Assembly (NCBI RefSeq): GCF_013280595.1
Contig: NZ_JAAATY010000020.1
Location: 112,649-176,648 of the forward strand
Length of the DNA: 64,000 nt
Direction of reading: 5' to 3'
From: Kibdelosporangium persicum
GTDB lineage: Bacteria; Actinomycetota; Actinomycetes; Mycobacteriales; Pseudonocardiaceae
Numbering within the stretch: position 1 is the first letter of the stretch; each line of letters starts with the position of its first letter. A program made the translations under genes and the position numbers. The notes beneath the pieces are model-generated. The model did no database searches and was not told where the DNA came from. It worked only from the letters and a program-made list of their open reading frames with translations. This document shows, in pieces, positions 8,552 through 17,728 of this stretch.

Positions 8552-9244
8552 TCACAGTGCCACCCCGGTTGTTACAGGATCTTGGCGTGCGGCGGTCAAC
8601 CGCTTACGCCGGTCGGCGATGCGGTCGATCACGAGCGCGACGACGAGCACCGTCGCGATGGCCACACACGCGCCGCCGAAAGTATCGGTGATGTAGTGGA
8701 ACTTCATGCCCACAAGGGCGATCGCGCCGATGGCGGCGACCACGAGGGCACCCACGATCGCCAACGTCGACACTGATTTGTGCCACGGCGACCGCGTCGT
8801 CATCACGGCGAGCACCAGCACGGTGAGCACCGAGACCATTCCGGTGGTGTGCCCGCTGGGGAACGCCAGCGAGCCGTTGTTGATGGTCCGGCCGAACACC
8901 GGCTTGAGCACGGCACTGCTCAGCATCACCGCGATCAGCGGCCCGGCGACCGCGAGGACGGCCAGCCGGGGCCGGTGCCGGGCGACCGCGACCATCACGA
9001 TCAGGCCGACCACGATGACCAGCAGGACAGGCTCGGTGGGCACCAGCATGGTCTGCAGCAGGCCCCGCTGGCCGACGAACTGCTTGTACACCGACCAGTA
9101 CACGTTCTCGTCGAAGGCGCTACCGGTGTGCTGACGCCAGAACAGCACGCCAAGCGTGCCCACGACCAGGCCGCACAACGAAGCTAAAACCACGACCACC
9201 TGGACGAACCCTGGTGGGACGAGACGGGTGATCGTTGGCTGCAC
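8552..9244 (-). CDS. PAP2-family membrane phosphatase
   Basis: The 230-residue protein has about six membrane helices and the three phosphatase motifs of the PAP2/acid phosphatase superfamily: K-x6-R in LKPVFGRTIN, PSGH in LAFPSGHTTG, and the distal histidine/aspartate in MKFHYITDTFGG. It should hydrolyse a lipid phosphate or pyrophosphate such as phosphatidic acid or undecaprenyl pyrophosphate at the membrane. GTG 9244 is the start because residues before it in the open frame are Pro/Arg-rich and not membrane-like. It is divergent from the ABC-F gene with about 100 bases between starts. Confidence 0.88.
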   Translation of the reverse strand: MQPTITRLVPPGFVQVVVVLASLCGLVVGTLGVLFWRQHTGSAFDENVYWSVYKQFVGQRGLLQTMLVPTEPVLLVIVVGLIVMVAVARHRPRLAVLAVAGPLIAVMLSSAVLKPVFGRTINNGSLAFPSGHTTGMVSVLTVLVLAVMTTRSPWHKSVSTLAIVGALVVAAIGAIALVGMKFHYITDTFGGACVAIATVLVVALVIDRIADRRKRLTAARQDPVTTGVAL

Positions 9245-9346
9245 CGTTCCACTATGCCGAATGCCGGCCGGGCCGGCCGCCGGTGGGGCCGGACGCGGGC
9301 GGGCCGGACGAAAACGGCTCGCGATCACGCCGTCGCTGTGGGCACC

Positions 9347-10975
9347 ATGCGCCGGGTGGGATTCCTTGACGCGAGCGCGCTCGCATACCGGCTGCCTGAC
9401 GGGCGGGAACTGTTCCGCGACGTGACGTTTCGCGTCAGCGCGGGCTCCGTGGTGGCGGTCGTCGGCGCCAACGGTGCCGGGAAGACCACACTGCTGAGAA
9501 TTCTCGGCGGCGAACTCCCGCCCGCGCAAGGCGGGACGCGCGTCGAAGGCGGCCTGGCCGTGATGCCGCAGTTCGTCGGCTCGGTCCGGGACGACCGCAC
9601 GGTCCGCGACCTTCTCCTCGCGGCCGCGCCCAGCGCGCTGCGGAAGGCCGCGGCCGAGCTGGACGACGTCGAGCTCGCGTTGATGGACGACGACAGCGAG
9701 CCGGTGCAGATGCGCTACGCCGAAGCACTCGCCGCGTGGGGCGAAGCGGGCGGCTACACCACGGAAGTCCTGTGGGACACGGTCACCGTCGCCGCGCTCG
9801 GCGTGCCGTACGACCGCGCCAAGTACCGGGGCGTGAAGACGTTGTCCGGCGGCGAGCAGAAGAGGCTCGTGCTCGAAGCACTGCTGCGTGGCCCGGAGCA
9901 GGTGTTGTTGCTCGACGAGCCGGACAACTACCTCGACGTGCCGGGCAAGCGCTGGCTGGAGGAACGCCTCACCGAGACGCCCAAGGCCGTGCTGCTCGTC
10001 AGCCACGACCGGGAGCTGCTGGCCGTCGCGGCGACGCACGTCGTCACGGTCGAAGGCGGCAGCGCGTGGGTGCACAGCGGTGGTTTCGGCACGTGGCACG
10101 AGGCCAGGGAGGCCCGCTGGGAGCGGATCGCCGAACAGCGCACCCGGTGGGACGAGAAGCACGCGCAGCTGCGTCAGCTCGTGATCACCTTGCGCCAGCA
10201 GGCGAGTTACAACGACGGCATGGCTTCCCGGTACCAGGCCGCGCAGACCCGGCTGCGCAAGTTCGAGGAGACCGGGCCGCCGCCGCTGCCGCCGAAACAG
10301 GAACGGCTCAAACCCCGGCTGCGTGGCGGCCGGACCGGAATCCGGGCGATCACCTGCGAGAACCTGGAGCTGACCGGCCTGATGAGGCCGTTCGGCCTCG
10401 AGGTCTTCTTCGCCGACCGGGTGTGCGTGCTGGGCTCCAACGGCTCGGGCAAGAGCCACTTCCTCCGGCTGCTCGCCGGCGATGACGTGGCCCACACCGG
10501 GGTGGCCAGGCTCGGGGCCCGCGTCGTGCCAGGGCTGTTCGCCCAGACGCACGAGCACCCGGAATGGGTCGGCCGCACGCTCGTGGACATCCTGTGGCAC
10601 GGCGACGACTCCCGCCCCGGCATCGACCGGGACCAGGCGATCGCCGCGCTGTCGCGATACGGCCTGGCGGCGCAGAACGACCAACGGTTCGAGACGCTGT
10701 CCGGCGGGCAGCAGGCACGCCTGCAGGTGTTGCTGCTGGAGCTGTCCGGCGCGACGTTGCTGCTGCTCGACGAGCCGACCGACAACCTCGACCTGCACTC
10801 GGCCGAGGCGTTGCAGGCCGCGCTGGCCGAATTCACGGGTACCGTCGTCGCGGTGACGCACGACCGGTGGTTCGCGCGGTCCTTCGACCGGTTCGTGCTC
10901 TTCCGCTCGGACGGCGAAGTGTCCGAAGTGGATGAACCGGTCTGGGACGAGGAGAGGGTGCGGCGAGCGAGATGA
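9347..10975 (+). CDS. ABC-F family ATP-binding protein
   Basis: About 542 residues with two complete ABC nucleotide-binding domains and no membrane helices, the ABC-F arrangement. Domain 1 has Walker A GANGAGKTT and signature LSGGEQKR with LLLDEPDNYLD; domain 2 has GSNGSGKSH, LSGGQQAR and LLLDEPTDNLDL. The basic linker around residues 245-305 fits the P-site tRNA interaction motif. ABC-F proteins act on ribosomes, either in translation (EttA, Uup-like) or in antibiotic resistance; which one cannot be told here. ATG 9347 is chosen; GTG 9356 is an alternative. The stop overlaps the next start as ATGA, so the two genes are coupled. Confidence 0.9.
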   Translation: MRRVGFLDASALAYRLPDGRELFRDVTFRVSAGSVVAVVGANGAGKTTLLRILGGELPPAQGGTRVEGGLAVMPQFVGSVRDDRTVRDLLLAAAPSALRKAAAELDDVELALMDDDSEPVQMRYAEALAAWGEAGGYTTEVLWDTVTVAALGVPYDRAKYRGVKTLSGGEQKRLVLEALLRGPEQVLLLDEPDNYLDVPGKRWLEERLTETPKAVLLVSHDRELLAVAATHVVTVEGGSAWVHSGGFGTWHEAREARWERIAEQRTRWDEKHAQLRQLVITLRQQASYNDGMASRYQAAQTRLRKFEETGPPPLPPKQERLKPRLRGGRTGIRAITCENLELTGLMRPFGLEVFFADRVCVLGSNGSGKSHFLRLLAGDDVAHTGVARLGARVVPGLFAQTHEHPEWVGRTLVDILWHGDDSRPGIDRDQAIAALSRYGLAAQNDQRFETLSGGQQARLQVLLLELSGATLLLLDEPTDNLDLHSAEALQAALAEFTGTVVAVTHDRWFARSFDRFVLFRSDGEVSEVDEPVWDEERVRRAR

Positions 10976-12453
10976 CCGAGGACGTTGTCATTGTCGGTGG
11001 CGGGCACAACGGGCTTGTCGCGGCGGCCTATCTGGCTCGCGCCGGGTTGTCCGTGCTGGTGCTGGAACGCAGGGCCGAGGCGGGTGGCGCGGCCGTGTCG
11101 TTCCGTGCCTTCGACTCGGTCGACGTGCGGTTGTCGCGGTACTCGTACCTGGTCAGCCTGCTGCCCAGGAAGATCATCGACGACCTGGGCCTTCGGATCG
11201 ACCTGCGGCGCAGACGGATCTCCTCGTACACGCCGGTCGGCGACGGCGGCCTGCTCGCCGGCACCGGCAACCCGGCGTCGGTGGGGCGGGATGCCGAGGC
11301 GTGGCAACGGTTCTACGCGATGACCGGATCGGTCGCGCGAAGCGTCTTCCCGACGTTGACCGAACCGCTGCCCAGCAAGGAGGAACTGCGCAAGCGGATC
11401 GGCGACGACCATGCCTGGAGCGTCCTGTTCGAACAGCCGTTGAGCGAGGTGATCGAGTCGACGTTCACCGACGACACCGTCCGGGGTGTTGTGCTGACCG
11501 ACGCGCTCATCGGCACGTTCGCGCCCGCCGACGACCCGTTGCTGCGGCAGAACAGGTGCTTCCTGTACCACGTGATCGGCAACGGTACGGGCGACTGGGA
11601 CGTGCCCGTCGGCGGAATGGGCGCGGTCACCGGGGAACTGGCCAGAGTCGCGCAGGCCGCCGGCACACGGATTCTCACCGGCGCCGAGGTGACGTCGATC
11701 GACCCGGACGGCGAGGTGACCTACCGGATCGGCGACGAGGAACGCACTGTCGCGGGTGGACACATCCTCGCCAACGTCTCGCCGAGCAGCCTCGCGGCAC
11801 TACTTGGTGAAGAGCCCGGCGCGCAACCCGAAGGCGCCCAACTCAAGGTGAACATGGTGTTGCGCAGGCTGCCGCGGCTCAGGGACGGCGACGTCGACCC
11901 GAGGGACGCCTTCGCCGGGACGTTCCACGTCAACGAGAGCTACCAGCAACTGGCGACGGCGTACGAGGAGGCGGCGAGCGGCCGGATTCCGAGCCTGCCG
12001 CCGTGCGAGATCTACTGCCACTCGCTGACCGACCCGTCGATCCTGGGGCCTGCCGAACAGGCCGCGGGCGCGCACACGCTGACCCTTTTCGGCCTGCACA
12101 TGCCCGCCCGGCTTTTCCGGCACGACAACGAAGGAGCCAGGCAGGAGGCGTTGCGGGCGACGCTGAGGTCGTTGGACAGCGTGCTGGCCGAGTCCATTGA
12201 GGACTGCCTGATGCCCGGGTGCGTCGAGGCCAAGACACCGATCGACCTGGAGAACGAGCTGGGCCTGCCCGCCGGGCACATCTTCCACCGTGACCTGTCG
12301 TGGCCGTACGCCGAAGACGGCCAGGAAGGCACCTGGGGCGTGGAAACCGGCCATGACCGGGTGCTGCTCTGTGGCGCCGGTGCTCGGCGAGGAGGCGGTG
12401 TCAGCGGTATTCCTGGGCACAATGCGGCGATGAAAGTACTGAGAAGTCGCTGA
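10972..12453 (+). CDS. phytoene desaturase-like FAD-dependent oxidoreductase
   Basis: A 493-residue flavoprotein with an N-terminal dinucleotide-binding loop VGGGHNGLVAAAYLARAG followed by LERRAEAGGAA, as in the phytoene dehydrogenase/PYROXD2 family. GGMGAVTGELARVAQAAG near residue 210 is the substrate-domain FAD contact, and VLLCGAGARRGGGVSGIPGHNAA close to the C-terminus is the terminal FAD motif. It likely oxidises a hydrophobic or amino substrate; no carotenoid genes are adjacent, so a carotenoid role is not supported. It overlaps the ABC-F gene by four bases, which suggests one transcript. Confidence 0.85.
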   Translation: MTEDVVIVGGGHNGLVAAAYLARAGLSVLVLERRAEAGGAAVSFRAFDSVDVRLSRYSYLVSLLPRKIIDDLGLRIDLRRRRISSYTPVGDGGLLAGTGNPASVGRDAEAWQRFYAMTGSVARSVFPTLTEPLPSKEELRKRIGDDHAWSVLFEQPLSEVIESTFTDDTVRGVVLTDALIGTFAPADDPLLRQNRCFLYHVIGNGTGDWDVPVGGMGAVTGELARVAQAAGTRILTGAEVTSIDPDGEVTYRIGDEERTVAGGHILANVSPSSLAALLGEEPGAQPEGAQLKVNMVLRRLPRLRDGDVDPRDAFAGTFHVNESYQQLATAYEEAASGRIPSLPPCEIYCHSLTDPSILGPAEQAAGAHTLTLFGLHMPARLFRHDNEGARQEALRATLRSLDSVLAESIEDCLMPGCVEAKTPIDLENELGLPAGHIFHRDLSWPYAEDGQEGTWGVETGHDRVLLCGAGARRGGGVSGIPGHNAAMKVLRSR

Positions 12454-12482
12454 GACCGTGGGTGACGTGGTAGTCGTGACGC

Positions 12483-13175
12483 ATGCAGCGGGACTACGTG
12501 GACAACTACTGCGAGCGGACCGACGGTTCGTTCTGGAGTGAACCGCTCAACGCCGTCAGCAACCTGTCCTTCCTGATCGCTTCGATCGCCGCGTGGCTCT
12601 TCATCCGCCGTACCGCCCGTGCTGCGGGCAAACCGGCGGTGGAGCTGTACGCGCTGCCCGTGCTGATCTTCGTGATCTTCTTCGGCAGCAGTGCCTTCCA
12701 CACCACCGCGACCCGCTGGGGCCTGGCCCTGGACAGCGGGTCGATCGGTGTGTTCATGCTGTACTTCATCGTGCTGTGGGCCCGGCTGTACTGGGACCTG
12801 CCGTGGTCGCGGGCCTGGATCGCGGCGCCGGCGTTCCTGGCGTGGACCGTCCTGATCAGCGTGCTGCCCCTCCGCATGCCCGGCACGTACCTCGCGGCCG
12901 TGCTCGGCCTGCTGGTGCTGGCAGGCATGCTGTTCTGGTCGCGCCAGCCCGAACGCCGGCAGCATTGGCGCTGGTACGCCGTCACCGCGCTGGTGTTCGC
13001 CGTCTCGCTGACATCACGCACGCTCGACCAACCGCTGTGCGCCGAGCTTCCGATCGGCACGCACTACGTCTGGCACACGCTCAACGGTGTCGTGCTCTAC
13101 CTCGTCACGCACGCGGCGGTCGTCCGGTGGCGTCAGGTGCAGGGAGTCAGCCCAGAACCTCTTGCATCGCGTTGA
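12483..13175 (+). CDS. ceramidase-domain (CREST superfamily) membrane protein
   Basis: A 230-residue protein with about seven hydrophobic helices. The alkaline ceramidase signature is complete: N-terminal YCERTDGSFWSEPLNAVSN, then SSAFHTT, LDSGSIG, and the C-terminal HYVWHTLNG histidine pair, which together form the zinc-hydrolase site in the CREST superfamily. A membrane amide- or lipid-hydrolase activity is therefore expected, though bacterial substrates are poorly known. It starts 29 bases after the FAD enzyme gene and may share its transcript. Its last 29 bases overlap the end of the convergent rocD gene. Confidence 0.88.
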   Translation: MQRDYVDNYCERTDGSFWSEPLNAVSNLSFLIASIAAWLFIRRTARAAGKPAVELYALPVLIFVIFFGSSAFHTTATRWGLALDSGSIGVFMLYFIVLWARLYWDLPWSRAWIAAPAFLAWTVLISVLPLRMPGTYLAAVLGLLVLAGMLFWSRQPERRQHWRWYAVTALVFAVSLTSRTLDQPLCAELPIGTHYVWHTLNGVVLYLVTHAAVVRWRQVQGVSPEPLASR

Positions 13176-14352
13176 CGCCGAAGTCGATCTCCTCGCGGGT
13201 GATCACCAACGGCGGCGCCACGCGCAGCGTCATCTCCTGGGTTTCCTTGCACAGCACGCCACGCTGGGCGAGCGCCTCGGACGCCTGCCGTCCGGTGGGG
13301 CCGCCGTCGGCGATCTGGACACCGGCCCACAGGCCGCGGCCACGGACCTCGGCGACGCCTTCGAGCTCGCCGAGGCGGGAGTGCAGGTACGCGCCCAGCT
13401 CGCGGGAGCGGTCCTGGAACTCGCCGGTGGCCAGCAGCTTCACCACCGCACGGCCCACGGCGCAGGCGAGCGGGTTGCCGCCGAAGGTCGAACCGTGCTC
13501 GCCGGGCTTGAGCAGGCCGAGCACGTCACGGCGGCCGATGACCGCGGAGACCGGCATGATGCCGCCGCCCAGCGCCTTGCCCAGCGTGTACAGGTCCGCG
13601 CGGACGCCTTCGTGGTCCAGCGCCAGCAGGGCGCCGGTGCGGGCCAGGCCGGACTGGACCTCGTCGGCGATGAACAGCGTGCCGGTGTCGTCGCAGAGCT
13701 GGCGGACCTCGGTCAGGTAGCCCTTCGGCGGGACGACCACGCCTGCCTCACCCTGGATCGGCTCCAGCAGGACGGCGGCGGACCGGTCGGTGACCGCCGC
13801 CCGTAGCGCGTCGATGTCGCCGTACGGCACGACCTTGAAGCCGGGAGTGAACGGGCCGAAGTCGTTGCGTGCGTCCGGGTCGGTGGAGAAGGAGATGATC
13901 GTGGTGGTGCGGCCGTGGAAGTTCGCGCCCGCCACGACGATCTCGGCGGCGCCGTCCGGCACGCCCTTGACCTGGTACGCCCATTTGCGCGCGATCTTCA
14001 CGGCGGACTCGACCGCCTCCGCGCCGGAGTTGGCGGGCAGCACCATCTCGGTCCCGGTCAGCTCGGCCAGCTCCTGGCAGAACAGCCCGAACTGGTCGTG
14101 GTGGAACGCCCGGCTGGTCAGCGTCAGCTTGTCGAGCTGGGCCTTGGCCGCGGCGATCAGGCCGGGGTGCCGGTGGCCGAAGTTGAGCGCCGAGTACCCG
14201 GCGAGGAAGTCGAGGTAGCGCCGGCCGTCCACATCGGTCATCCAGGCGCCCTCGCCTTCGGTGAGCACGACCGGCAGCGGGTGGTAGTTGTGCGTGCTCC
14301 AGCGTTCGTCCAGGGCGATGTAGTCACGGGTGGTGGCGGCGTCGGCAGTCAT
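13147..14352 (-). CDS. rocD: ornithine-oxo-acid transaminase
   Basis: A 401-residue class III aminotransferase. FLAGYSALNFGHRHP near the N-terminus, ANFHGRTTTIISFS, LEPIQGEAGVVVPP, FIADEVQSGLARTG and the PLP-lysine motif YTLGKALGGG are characteristic of ornithine aminotransferase. It moves the delta-amino group of ornithine to 2-oxoglutarate, giving glutamate semialdehyde/pyrroline-5-carboxylate, linking arginine and proline metabolism in the cytoplasm. ATG 14352 is a clear start. No arginase, ddaH or Lrp-type regulator gene is next to it. It is divergent from ppk2, with about 130 bases of shared upstream DNA containing the loose dyad CGGCGATATCAGCCG (14372-14386). Confidence 0.93.
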   Translation of the reverse strand: MTADAATTRDYIALDERWSTHNYHPLPVVLTEGEGAWMTDVDGRRYLDFLAGYSALNFGHRHPGLIAAAKAQLDKLTLTSRAFHHDQFGLFCQELAELTGTEMVLPANSGAEAVESAVKIARKWAYQVKGVPDGAAEIVVAGANFHGRTTTIISFSTDPDARNDFGPFTPGFKVVPYGDIDALRAAVTDRSAAVLLEPIQGEAGVVVPPKGYLTEVRQLCDDTGTLFIADEVQSGLARTGALLALDHEGVRADLYTLGKALGGGIMPVSAVIGRRDVLGLLKPGEHGSTFGGNPLACAVGRAVVKLLATGEFQDRSRELGAYLHSRLGELEGVAEVRGRGLWAGVQIADGGPTGRQASEALAQRGVLCKETQEMTLRVAPPLVITREEIDFGVNAMQEVLG

Positions 14353-14481
14353 ATCGACAGGTTAGGGGGTAGAAGCGGCGATATCAGCCGTTGGCCGTTG
14401 CTTGTAGCGATGGTTCGTTGCGTCGTTGGCGATTTTGATGTTCGATCATTGTTCACCGGTCCGGTCGGATATCCTCCCGGG

Positions 14482-15306
14482 ATGGGTACAGGAAGTGTCC
14501 GGGACAAGCTGCGGGTGCGTGGCGGCAGGAAGTTCGGGGCCGGCCCCGGCGACTTCCCGGTCGGCCCGACGTCGAAGTCGAACGCGGCGAAACAGCTGGT
14601 CAGCACGGGGGAGAAGCTCGACCGGCTGCAGGAGGCGCTCTACGCGGGCGCGTCGCGCAGCGTCCTGCTGGTCCTGCAGGGCATGGACACCTCAGGCAAG
14701 GGCGGCACGATCCGGCACGCCTGCGGCCTGGTCAACCCGCAGGGCCTGCACATCAAGTCGTTCAAGAAGCCGACCAGGGCGGAGCTGCGGCACGACTTCC
14801 TCTGGCGCATCCGCCGGGCCCTGCCCGCACCCGGGATGATCGGCGTGTTCGACCGCTCGCACTACGAGGACGTGCTCATCGCCCGCGTCGACAACCTGGT
14901 GAAACCGGACGTCTGGGAGGCGAGGTACGACCGGATCAACGCCTTCGAGCGGGAACTGGCCGACAGCGGGGTCGTGATCGTCAAGTGCTTCCTGCACATC
15001 TCCAAGGAGGAGCAGCGCAAGCGGTTGATCGCCCGGCTGGAGCGGCCGGAGAAGCGCTGGAAGTACAACCCCGCCGACCTCGACGCCCGCGCCAGGTGGG
15101 ACGACTACCAGGCGGTGTACGCCGACGTGCTGGCCCGGTGCGACACCGACGCCGCGCCGTGGTTCGTGGTGCCTGCCGACCACAAGTGGTACCGCAACTG
15201 GGCCGTCTCCCAGCTGCTGCTGGAAACGCTGGAGGAGATGGACCCGCAGCTCCCCCAGCCGTCCTTCGACGTCCAGGCCGAGCTCGACCGCGTCAAAGCC
15301 TCGTGA
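14482..15306 (+). CDS. ppk2: polyphosphate kinase 2 (PPK2)
   Basis: A 274-residue P-loop kinase of the PPK2 family. Walker A is QGMDTSGKGGT with Lys73, and the lid/Walker B segment is GVFDRSHYEDV around residue 125; basic residues near LERPEKRWKYNP and DHKWYRNW bind polyphosphate. The enzyme phosphorylates nucleoside mono- or diphosphates with inorganic polyphosphate. Length and the single domain fit class II/III rather than the longer class I. ATG 14482 follows TATCCTCCCGGG; the frame stays open upstream but matches nothing there. Its TGA stop lies inside the left arm of a 48-bp palindrome that doubles as a terminator. Confidence 0.93.
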   Translation: MGTGSVRDKLRVRGGRKFGAGPGDFPVGPTSKSNAAKQLVSTGEKLDRLQEALYAGASRSVLLVLQGMDTSGKGGTIRHACGLVNPQGLHIKSFKKPTRAELRHDFLWRIRRALPAPGMIGVFDRSHYEDVLIARVDNLVKPDVWEARYDRINAFERELADSGVVIVKCFLHISKEEQRKRLIARLERPEKRWKYNPADLDARARWDDYQAVYADVLARCDTDAAPWFVVPADHKWYRNWAVSQLLLETLEEMDPQLPQPSFDVQAELDRVKAS

Positions 15307-15352
15307 GTGTTTAGCAGGGTTCTAACCCTGCTAAACACTCACGAGGTTTTTT
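15299..15352. terminator. 48-bp perfect palindrome (copy 1 of 3) with T-tract, bidirectional terminator
   Basis: Bases 15299-15346 form a perfect inverted repeat with 23-bp arms (outer sequence CCTCGTGAGTGTTT) and a two-base centre. On the plus strand it is followed by six Ts, the form of an intrinsic terminator for ppk2. The stop codons of both convergent genes lie inside the arms: each gene ends with Ser-TGA from TCGTGA. Two further 48-bp copies are at 34352 and 42023. Confidence 0.85.
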
Positions 15353-16331
15353 CGAGGATTGTGGCGTAGGCGTCGAGGGTCTCGTCGCGCTGGTCGTGCA
15401 TCAGGTACAGCGAGAACTGGTCCACGCCCAGCTCCTTGAGCTCCTGGAGCCGCTCGACGTGCGCGGATTCCGGGCCCACCAGGCAGAAGCGGTCGACGAT
15501 CTCGTCCGGTACGAAGTCGGCCGACGGGTTGCCCGCCTTGCCGTGGTGCGAGTAGTCGTACTCCTGGCGTCCCTTGATGTAGTCGGTCAGCTCGTGCGGC
15601 ACCGGCCCGGAGTCCCCATAGCGGGCAACGAGATCCGCGACGTGGTTGCCGACCATCCCGCCGAACCACCGCAGCTGGTCACGCTGGTGCGGCACGTTGT
15701 CGCCGACGTACGCCGGAGCCGCGACGCACATCGTGATCGCGCCGGGATCCCGCCCGGCGGCCACGGCGGCGTCCCGGACCGCGCCGATCGTCCAGCGGGT
15801 GATCGCCGGGTCGGCCGTCTGCAGGATGAAGCCGTCGGCCTGCTCGCCGACGAGCCGTAACGCCTTCGGGCCGTACGCCGCCATCCACATCTCGAGCTTG
15901 CCGTCCCGTACCCACGGGATGCGCACCGGCGTGCCGTGATGCTCGACCTCGCGGCCCTCGGCGAGCCCCTTGATCACGTGCATCGCGTCCCGCAACGTCG
16001 CCAGTGAAGCCGGTTTCTGGCCGATCACGCGCCGGGCCGAGTCGCCTCGGCCGATCCCGCACACCGTCCTGTTGCCGAACATGTCGTTCAGCGTGGCGAA
16101 CAACGACGCCGTCACCGACCAGTCCCGTGTGGACGGATTGGTCACCATCGGGCCGACGGTCAGGTGCTCGGTCGCCGCGAGGATCTGCGAGTAGATCACG
16201 AACGGCTCCTGCCAGAGCACCACGGAGTCGAACGTCCACCCGTAGGTGAAGCCCCGCTCGTCAGCGGCCTTCATCAGCCGCACGACCTCGGTCGCGGGCG
16301 GATCGGTCTGCAGTACGACGCCGATGTCCAT
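15339..16331 (-). CDS. LLM class F420-type oxidoreductase of the pyrimidine/hydantoin operon
   Basis: A 330-residue luciferase-like TIM-barrel protein opening MDIGVVLQTDPPA, with GWTFDSVVLWQEPFV, GPMVTNPSTRDWSV and VCGIGRGDSARR, the pattern of the CPS_4043-like LLM subfamily. It is the last gene of a four-gene minus-strand operon with the NCS1 transporter, the carbon-nitrogen hydrolase and the dihydropyrimidinase. No dihydropyrimidine dehydrogenase gene is present, so it is a candidate for the ring-reduction step with F420H2 or FMNH2; this is inference. The start 16331 is preceded by AGGAGAGG at good spacing and lies 11 bases after the dihydropyrimidinase stop. An ATG at 16361 would add ten residues but overlaps that gene. 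Confidence 0.85.
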   Translation of the reverse strand: MDIGVVLQTDPPATEVVRLMKAADERGFTYGWTFDSVVLWQEPFVIYSQILAATEHLTVGPMVTNPSTRDWSVTASLFATLNDMFGNRTVCGIGRGDSARRVIGQKPASLATLRDAMHVIKGLAEGREVEHHGTPVRIPWVRDGKLEMWMAAYGPKALRLVGEQADGFILQTADPAITRWTIGAVRDAAVAAGRDPGAITMCVAAPAYVGDNVPHQRDQLRWFGGMVGNHVADLVARYGDSGPVPHELTDYIKGRQEYDYSHHGKAGNPSADFVPDEIVDRFCLVGPESAHVERLQELKELGVDQFSLYLMHDQRDETLDAYATILEKTS

Positions 16332-16342
16332 CCAGGCCTCTC

Positions 16343-17728
16343 CTAGTTGAGGTACTGACACAGGTCACGGGACAGGAACTGGCCGTGCCCCGCCGATCCG
16401 TGGAACGCGTTGCCCTCCACGACAGCGCGGCCGCGGGACAACACGGTGTCCACCTTGCCGGTGATCTCCATGCCCTCGTACGCCGAGTAGTCCACGTTCA
16501 TGTGGTGCGTCTCGGCCGAAAGGGTCTGCTTCGCAGCCGGGTCGTACACCACGATGTCCGCGTCGGACCCTGGTGAGATGGTGCCCTTGCGCGGGTACAG
16601 GCCGAACATCCGGGCCGGTGTGGTCGAGGTGATCTCGACCCATCGGGCCAGTGAGATCTCCCCGGCGACCACCCCTTGGTGCAGCAGGTCCATCCGGTGC
16701 TCCACGCCCGGGATGCCGTTGGGGATCTTGGAGAAGTCGCCGCGGCCCAGCTCCTTCTGCTCGTTGAAGCAGAACGGGCAGTGGTCGGTCGACACCACCG
16801 AGAGGTCGTTGGTGCGCAGGCCGTTCCACAGCGACGCCTGGTGCTCCTTGGGACGCAGCGGGGGAGACGCCACGTACTTCGAGCCTTCGAAGTCCGGCCT
16901 GGCCAGGTCCTCAATGGACAGGTACAGGTACTGCGGGCACGTCTCGGCGAACACGTTCTGGCCGGTGTCGCGCGCCGCGGCGACCGCGTTGAGGGCCTCG
17001 GCCGCCGAGAGGTGCACGATGTAGAGCGGCGAACCGGTCACCTTGGCCAGCGTGATCGCCCGGGACGTCGCCTCGCCCTCCAGCGCGGCGGGGCGCGTCA
17101 GCCCGTGCTGGACCGGGTCGGTCCGGCCCTCCTGCAACGCCTGCGCCACCAGTTCGTCGATCGCGATGCCGTTCTCCGCGTGCATCATGATCAGGCCGCC
17201 GATGCCGGCCGCGCGCTGCATGGCCCGCAGGATCTCGCCGTCGGTCGCGTAGAACACGCCCGGGTAGGCCATGAACATCTTGAAGCTGTTCACGCCCTGG
17301 TCGACGCAGGTGCGCATCTCCTTGAGCGACGTGTCGTTGACGTCCGAGACGATCATGTGGAAGGCGTAGTCGATCGCGCAGTTGCCGTCCGCCTTGCCGT
17401 GCCACTTGTCCAGAGTGGACTGCAACGTGGTTCCCTTGGCCTGTACGGCGAAGTCGATGATCGTGGTCGTGCCGCCCCATGCCGCGGCGGTCGTGCCGGT
17501 TTCGAACGTGTCGTTGGAGTGCGTGCCGCCGAACGGCATCTCCATGTGCGTGTGCGCGTCGATCCCGCCCGGCAGGACGTACTTGCCGGTCGCGTCGATC
17601 ACCTTGTCGGCCTGCCACTCGATGCCCGGCGCCGACAGCGCGGCGATCGTCTCGCCGTCGACCAGCACGTCCGCGAGCACCGCGCCGGTCGAGCTGAGCA
17701 CGGTCCCGCCTTTGATCAGTACGCGCAT
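16343..17728 (-). CDS. hydA: dihydropyrimidinase / D-hydantoinase
   Basis: A 461-residue cyclic amidohydrolase. Metal ligands are visible in DAHTHMEMPFGGTHS, the carboxylated lysine in SFKMFMAYPGV, histidines in HAENG and IVHLSA, and the final aspartate in STDHCPFCFN. Length and motifs fit dihydropyrimidinase, which opens dihydrouracil or dihydrothymine to N-carbamoyl-beta-alanine or its methyl homologue; hydantoins are also substrates for this family. The start is ATG 17728, sharing one base with the TGA of the upstream hydrolase gene (TGATG), so translation is coupled. Neighbours supply uptake (NCS1) and the next hydrolysis, which makes pyrimidine degradation the likely pathway. Confidence 0.93.
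   Translation of the reverse strand: MRVLIKGGTVLSSTGAVLADVLVDGETIAALSAPGIEWQADKVIDATGKYVLPGGIDAHTHMEMPFGGTHSNDTFETGTTAAAWGGTTTIIDFAVQAKGTTLQSTLDKWHGKADGNCAIDYAFHMIVSDVNDTSLKEMRTCVDQGVNSFKMFMAYPGVFYATDGEILRAMQRAAGIGGLIMMHAENGIAIDELVAQALQEGRTDPVQHGLTRPAALEGEATSRAITLAKVTGSPLYIVHLSAAEALNAVAAARDTGQNVFAETCPQYLYLSIEDLARPDFEGSKYVASPPLRPKEHQASLWNGLRTNDLSVVSTDHCPFCFNEQKELGRGDFSKIPNGIPGVEHRMDLLHQGVVAGEISLARWVEITSTTPARMFGLYPRKGTISPGSDADIVVYDPAAKQTLSAETHHMNVDYSAYEGMEITGKVDTVLSRGRAVVEGNAFHGSAGHGQFLSRDLCQYLN

Noticed and set aside
14353..14481. Dyad CGGCGATATCAGCCG between rocD and ppk2 as an Lrp-type operator
   Set aside because: Only a short imperfect dyad is present and no Lrp/AsnC gene lies nearby.
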